64,000 nt of DNA from contig NZ_CDDA01000015.1 in assembly GCF_000819745.1 (NCBI RefSeq), forward strand, positions 1-64,000, given 5' to 3'. Every line of letters starts with the position of its first letter. Positions within the stretch are counted from its first letter, which is position 1. Below the pieces are notes generated by a model, which saw only the letters and a program-made list of their open reading frames with translations, searched no databases and had not been told where the DNA came from. This DNA comes from Aeromonas bestiarum. Lineage in GTDB: Bacteria; Pseudomonadota; Gammaproteobacteria; Enterobacterales; Aeromonadaceae. Positions 61,192-64,000 of this stretch are shown one piece after another. The position numbers and the translations under genes were made by a program.

Positions 61192-63087
61192 ATGAAAAAT
61201 GGAAGAGCAGGATGGTTAAATATTTTAACCATCCTAGGGTCAGTAATGTTCACTGTTCAAACGGAGGCTGCAATACCTTATGTCAACTATCATCACACGG
61301 TTACGCAGCCGGATGGTTCGACACTTGAGTTGATCCTCAATGGTTCAACTCTTTACGCAGATCAACGTACTAAAGATGGCTATCCGGTTATCTATGACAA
61401 TACCCTGAAAGGTTACGCTTATGCCAAGCTTTCAGAAAATGAAGAAATGTTTGAGTCGACCGGAGTTCTAGTTACCGAGTCGAATGGTGTTAGCACCAGG
61501 TCCATACAGAAGGACACTGATATTCCTCAACATGCCAAGCGTTCTATCGTGCAACGTAACGCCAAGCAATTAAAAATTTTACAATATCAACCCCAGTCAC
61601 CAAAAATCAGTGGTTTTGCCAATCAATATGCCAATGTAATAGGTAATGTTCGAGGGTTGACCATATTAATTCAGTTTCCTGATGAATCCAGTTCTATTCC
61701 ACCCAGTGAGGTCATCAACTACACCAACCAAATCGGTTACACAGGCTATGGAAATGCACAATCAATCCGGGACTATTTTCGTGCTGTGTCTGGTAATAAA
61801 TTAGACTATACCAATACTGTGGTTGGATATTATACGGCCAAGAAATATAAATCCTATTACACAGACCCCACGATAACCTATGGTGCCAGAGCAAGAGAGT
61901 TGATAGCCGAAGCTCTGGATTGGCTTGAATACACCGAAGGCTTCGACTTTTCGACCATCTCGAAAGATAGTGACGGCAATATTCGTGGTTTGAACGTGTT
62001 CTATTCTGGCAGTACTGGTGGTGGCTGGGCTCAGGGCCTATGGCCTCATCAAGGTGGCTTGAACCGCTGGTGTGCTGATGGGGTCTGTGCATCCAAATAC
62101 CAGATCTCCAACATGGATAGCAGTTTATCTATCGGGACCTTCATCCACGAGTCAGGACACCTGTTGTTCGGCTGGCCTGATCTTTACGATTACGATGGCA
62201 GCTCAGGAGGATCCGCTGGCTCGCACTGCATTATGGGATATGGCGGTGTAACCGGTAACAGACATAAAAAACCAGTTCCACCCAATGGCTACTTTCGCTC
62301 ACTGAGTGGCTGGGAAACGATCACCGAGCTCAATCCTGCAGTTAATAGCAATGCTCCTTCAGGTCTATTGAGTCACCAGGCTAACAGCAACACACTATAC
62401 CGCTGGTCCAACCAGAATAAAGCTGGTGAGGCTTTTTATATAGAAACAAGAACTCAAGTCGGGCAAAATCAGTATATGCCAGGTCAAGGTCTGATTGTAT
62501 GGCATGTTGATCCTAATGGCTCCAATAATAATGAGTGGTATCCATATGTTCAGATGGAGCATGCGGATGGGAATCGTGACCCAGAAAAAAATACTAATCT
62601 TGGTGATGCTTATGATATGTATCATGCTTCTGGGCAAGACACTTTCGGTGATACTCAACCCAATGCGCTGTCCAGCCGAGGAACCAATTCACGCTGGTGG
62701 AGTGGTGCTGATTCAGGGTTGGAGCTGACTAATATCAGCGCTGTCTCAAGTCAAATGACATTTGACATCGGTGGCAAGGGTAATTCAAATCAAGAGGAAA
62801 ATTATTCAGGTTATCTGAGTGGGAAGGGCGTTAGTCATATCATTCCGAATGGCAGCTGGTTTCAATATGATGGTGGAACCCTGAGTGGTGTGTTGACCGG
62901 CCCCGGCAATGCTGATTTCGATTTGTCACTGGAAAAATGGCAGAATAGTACTTGGATAGCTGTGGCAACATCAACAAGCGTCACCTCGAATGAAGCGATT
63001 AACTATGTTGCAAGCAGTGGTTATTATCGGTTTAATGTTTATTCTTATAATGGTGAGGGGAACTATGATTTCACGTTGAGAAAATAG
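61192..63087 (+). CDS. Secreted M6-family metalloprotease
   Basis: 631 residues. A signal peptide (about residues 1-27, cut near TEAAIP), a propeptide-like region to about 130, the M6 catalytic domain with zinc motif HESGHLLFGWPD (H319, E320, H323, D330), and a C-terminal PPC-type beta domain (about 535-630, SGYLSGKGVSHIIPNGSWFQYD and NFDFTL-like end YDFTLRK). M6 proteases such as immune inhibitor A and Vibrio PrtV are secreted toxins or nutritional proteases; the exact substrate is unknown. The gene is much more AT-rich than its neighbours and lies between two copies of the nuoN end, so acquisition by transfer is likely. AAGGAAGATAAA precedes the ATG. Confidence 0.87.
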   Translation: MKNGRAGWLNILTILGSVMFTVQTEAAIPYVNYHHTVTQPDGSTLELILNGSTLYADQRTKDGYPVIYDNTLKGYAYAKLSENEEMFESTGVLVTESNGVSTRSIQKDTDIPQHAKRSIVQRNAKQLKILQYQPQSPKISGFANQYANVIGNVRGLTILIQFPDESSSIPPSEVINYTNQIGYTGYGNAQSIRDYFRAVSGNKLDYTNTVVGYYTAKKYKSYYTDPTITYGARARELIAEALDWLEYTEGFDFSTISKDSDGNIRGLNVFYSGSTGGGWAQGLWPHQGGLNRWCADGVCASKYQISNMDSSLSIGTFIHESGHLLFGWPDLYDYDGSSGGSAGSHCIMGYGGVTGNRHKKPVPPNGYFRSLSGWETITELNPAVNSNAPSGLLSHQANSNTLYRWSNQNKAGEAFYIETRTQVGQNQYMPGQGLIVWHVDPNGSNNNEWYPYVQMEHADGNRDPEKNTNLGDAYDMYHASGQDTFGDTQPNALSSRGTNSRWWSGADSGLELTNISAVSSQMTFDIGGKGNSNQEENYSGYLSGKGVSHIIPNGSWFQYDGGTLSGVLTGPGNADFDLSLEKWQNSTWIAVATSTSVTSNEAINYVASSGYYRFNVYSYNGEGNYDFTLRK

Positions 63088-63193
63088 ATTCTTGTCATAA
63101 ATATAAAGGGTCTTAATAAACACATTAATGGAATGTGTCGACTAAAGTCCTATTCTGAATCTGTAGGTTTCATCTGCTGACAATCACATTAAT

Positions 63194-63226
63194 CCGAAAC
63201 CAGCCAAGCTGGTTTCGGATTTTTTC
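63194..63226 (+). terminator. Terminator of the metalloprotease gene
   Basis: CCGAAACCAG / CTGGTTTCGG perfect stem, 5-base loop and T6. It lies 107 bases past the stop; the stretch between holds nothing recognisable. Confidence 0.82.
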
Positions 63227-63283
63227 ATCTCTGGAAGATGGCCAATGGTGCCTGACACAAGGGGCATTGGCCATCAGGGCGGG

Positions 63284-64000
63284 TTAGCGCAAGACCACGT
63301 TCTGGAAGCCCTGCACCAGGCTGATGACGGGTTGGGGGTAGATGCCCAGCGCCACCACTATGATGGCGGAGAGCAGGACCACCATGCCGCCCGAGGAGAC
63401 GGCCCAGTCGGCCTTGGCATCGCGCAGCTGCATGCCGGGTTCCCGCAGATAGAGGGTGACCATGACGCGCAGGTAGTAATAGAGACCCAGGGCACTGCCC
63501 AGCACTATGGCGCCGGAGAGCCACCACAGCTTGGCATCGACCGTTACCCCGATGAGATAGAACTTGCCGATGAAGCCCAGCGTCATGGGGATACCCGCGA
63601 GCGACAACATCATCACCGTCATGACGGCGGTCAGGTAGGGGCGGTGCCAGAACAGACCACGGTAGCTGTGCAGGGAGTCCGCATCCTTGCCGCGATAGGG
63701 GCTGGACATCATGCTGATGACGCCGAAGGCCCCCAGGCTGGTGAACAGGTACATCAGCAGGTAGACGCCGGCCGCTTCCACCGGCATCTGGCCGAGGCGG
63801 CTGGCGACGATCACCGCCAGCAGATAACCGAAGTGGGAGATGGAGGAGTAACCCATCATCCGCTTGATGTTGGTCTGCAGCAGGGCCAGCAGGTTGCCGA
63901 TGACGATGGAGACGACCGCCATGGCGGCCAGCAGCCAGTGGATCATCGGATCCCCCGCCGCAGGCACCGCCAGGTAGAAGCGCAGCAGCACGCAGAACAC
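63284..64000 (-). CDS. nuoN: NADH-quinone oxidoreductase subunit N (partial)
   Basis: The last 238 residues of NuoN; the gene continues past the window edge. Antiporter-like membrane subunit of respiratory complex I. Visible features are several membrane helices, [18 protein letters not shown], the TM12 lysine-containing loops ([18 protein letters not shown]) and the C-terminus GFQNVVLR. Normally the last gene of the nuo operon. No typical minus-strand terminator directly follows it in the 60 bases downstream. Confidence 0.93.
   Translation of the reverse strand: MFCVLLRFYLAVPAAGDPMIHWLLAAMAVVSIVIGNLLALLQTNIKRMMGYSSISHFGYLLAVIVASRLGQMPVEAAGVYLLMYLFTSLGAFGVISMMSSPYRGKDADSLHSYRGLFWHRPYLTAVMTVMMLSLAGIPMTLGFIGKFYLIGVTVDAKLWWLSGAIVLGSALGLYYYLRVMVTLYLREPGMQLRDAKADWAVSSGGMVVLLSAIIVVALGIYPQPVISLVQGFQNVVLR

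Overview
The window looks like chromosomal core DNA of a gammaproteobacterium, most likely an Aeromonas. Gene order blocks match those known from enteric and Vibrio-like genomes: zapA-6S RNA/ygfB-ubiH-ubiI-gcvTHP, queA-tgt-yajC-secDF, trmJ-iscRSUA-hscBA-fdx-pepB-ndk-rlmN-pilF-rodZ-ispG-hisS-yfgM-bamB-der-yfgJ, and mltF/purL. GC content is high throughout except around 61.0-63.2 kb. Genus assignment is inference from gene order and protein resemblance, not from a search.

Layout. 0-4 kb: suhB, an unrecognised gene, a YfcG-like glutathione transferase and the EmrD exporter. 4-13.3 kb: 6S RNA and zapA on the minus strand, divergent from ygfB; then the aerobic ubiquinone hydroxylases ubiH and ubiI and the glycine cleavage operon gcvT-gcvH-gcvP with a PurR-like box far upstream. 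13.4-21 kb: panB, a LysE-type exporter with a divergent Lrp-type regulator, an MFS transporter, ahpC-ahpF, a long spacer that probably holds a CRP-controlled small RNA, and a CBS-pair protein. 21-28.2 kb: queuosine genes, the Sec accessory subunits, a rhodanese and nlpI. 28.3-31.3 kb: the O2-independent ubiquinone genes ubiU-ubiV, divergent from ubiT. The window therefore carries parts of both the aerobic (UbiH, UbiI) and the anaerobic (UbiTUV) ubiquinone hydroxylation routes.

31.5-41.3 kb: trmJ, the complete isc iron-sulfur operon behind tandem IscR boxes, two tandem pepB paralogues, and ndk. 41.4-50.6 kb: rlmN, pilF, rodZ, ispG, hisS, yfgM, bamB, der and yfgJ. 50.6-56.5 kb: a small basic protein, mltF and purL, the last with a PurR box over its promoter. 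56.5-60.7 kb: a three-gene signalling operon on the minus strand (FIST sensor, PAS protein with a degenerate HD-GYP domain, PAS-GAF protein with an intact HD-GYP domain). 60.8-63.2 kb: an AT-rich M6 metalloprotease gene lying between a decayed second copy of the nuoN 3' end and genuine nuoN, which runs off the window.

The most unusual pattern is recurrent. At four places (ubiV, iscA, pepB, nuoN) a short, degenerate second copy of the 3' end of a gene lies just beyond that gene. At pepB the remnant is itself a 36-codon reading frame overlapping both neighbours by ATGA. Other points worth checking are the candidate CRP-dependent small RNA, the HD to HN change in one HD-GYP protein, and a PanB that resembles the actinobacterial form.
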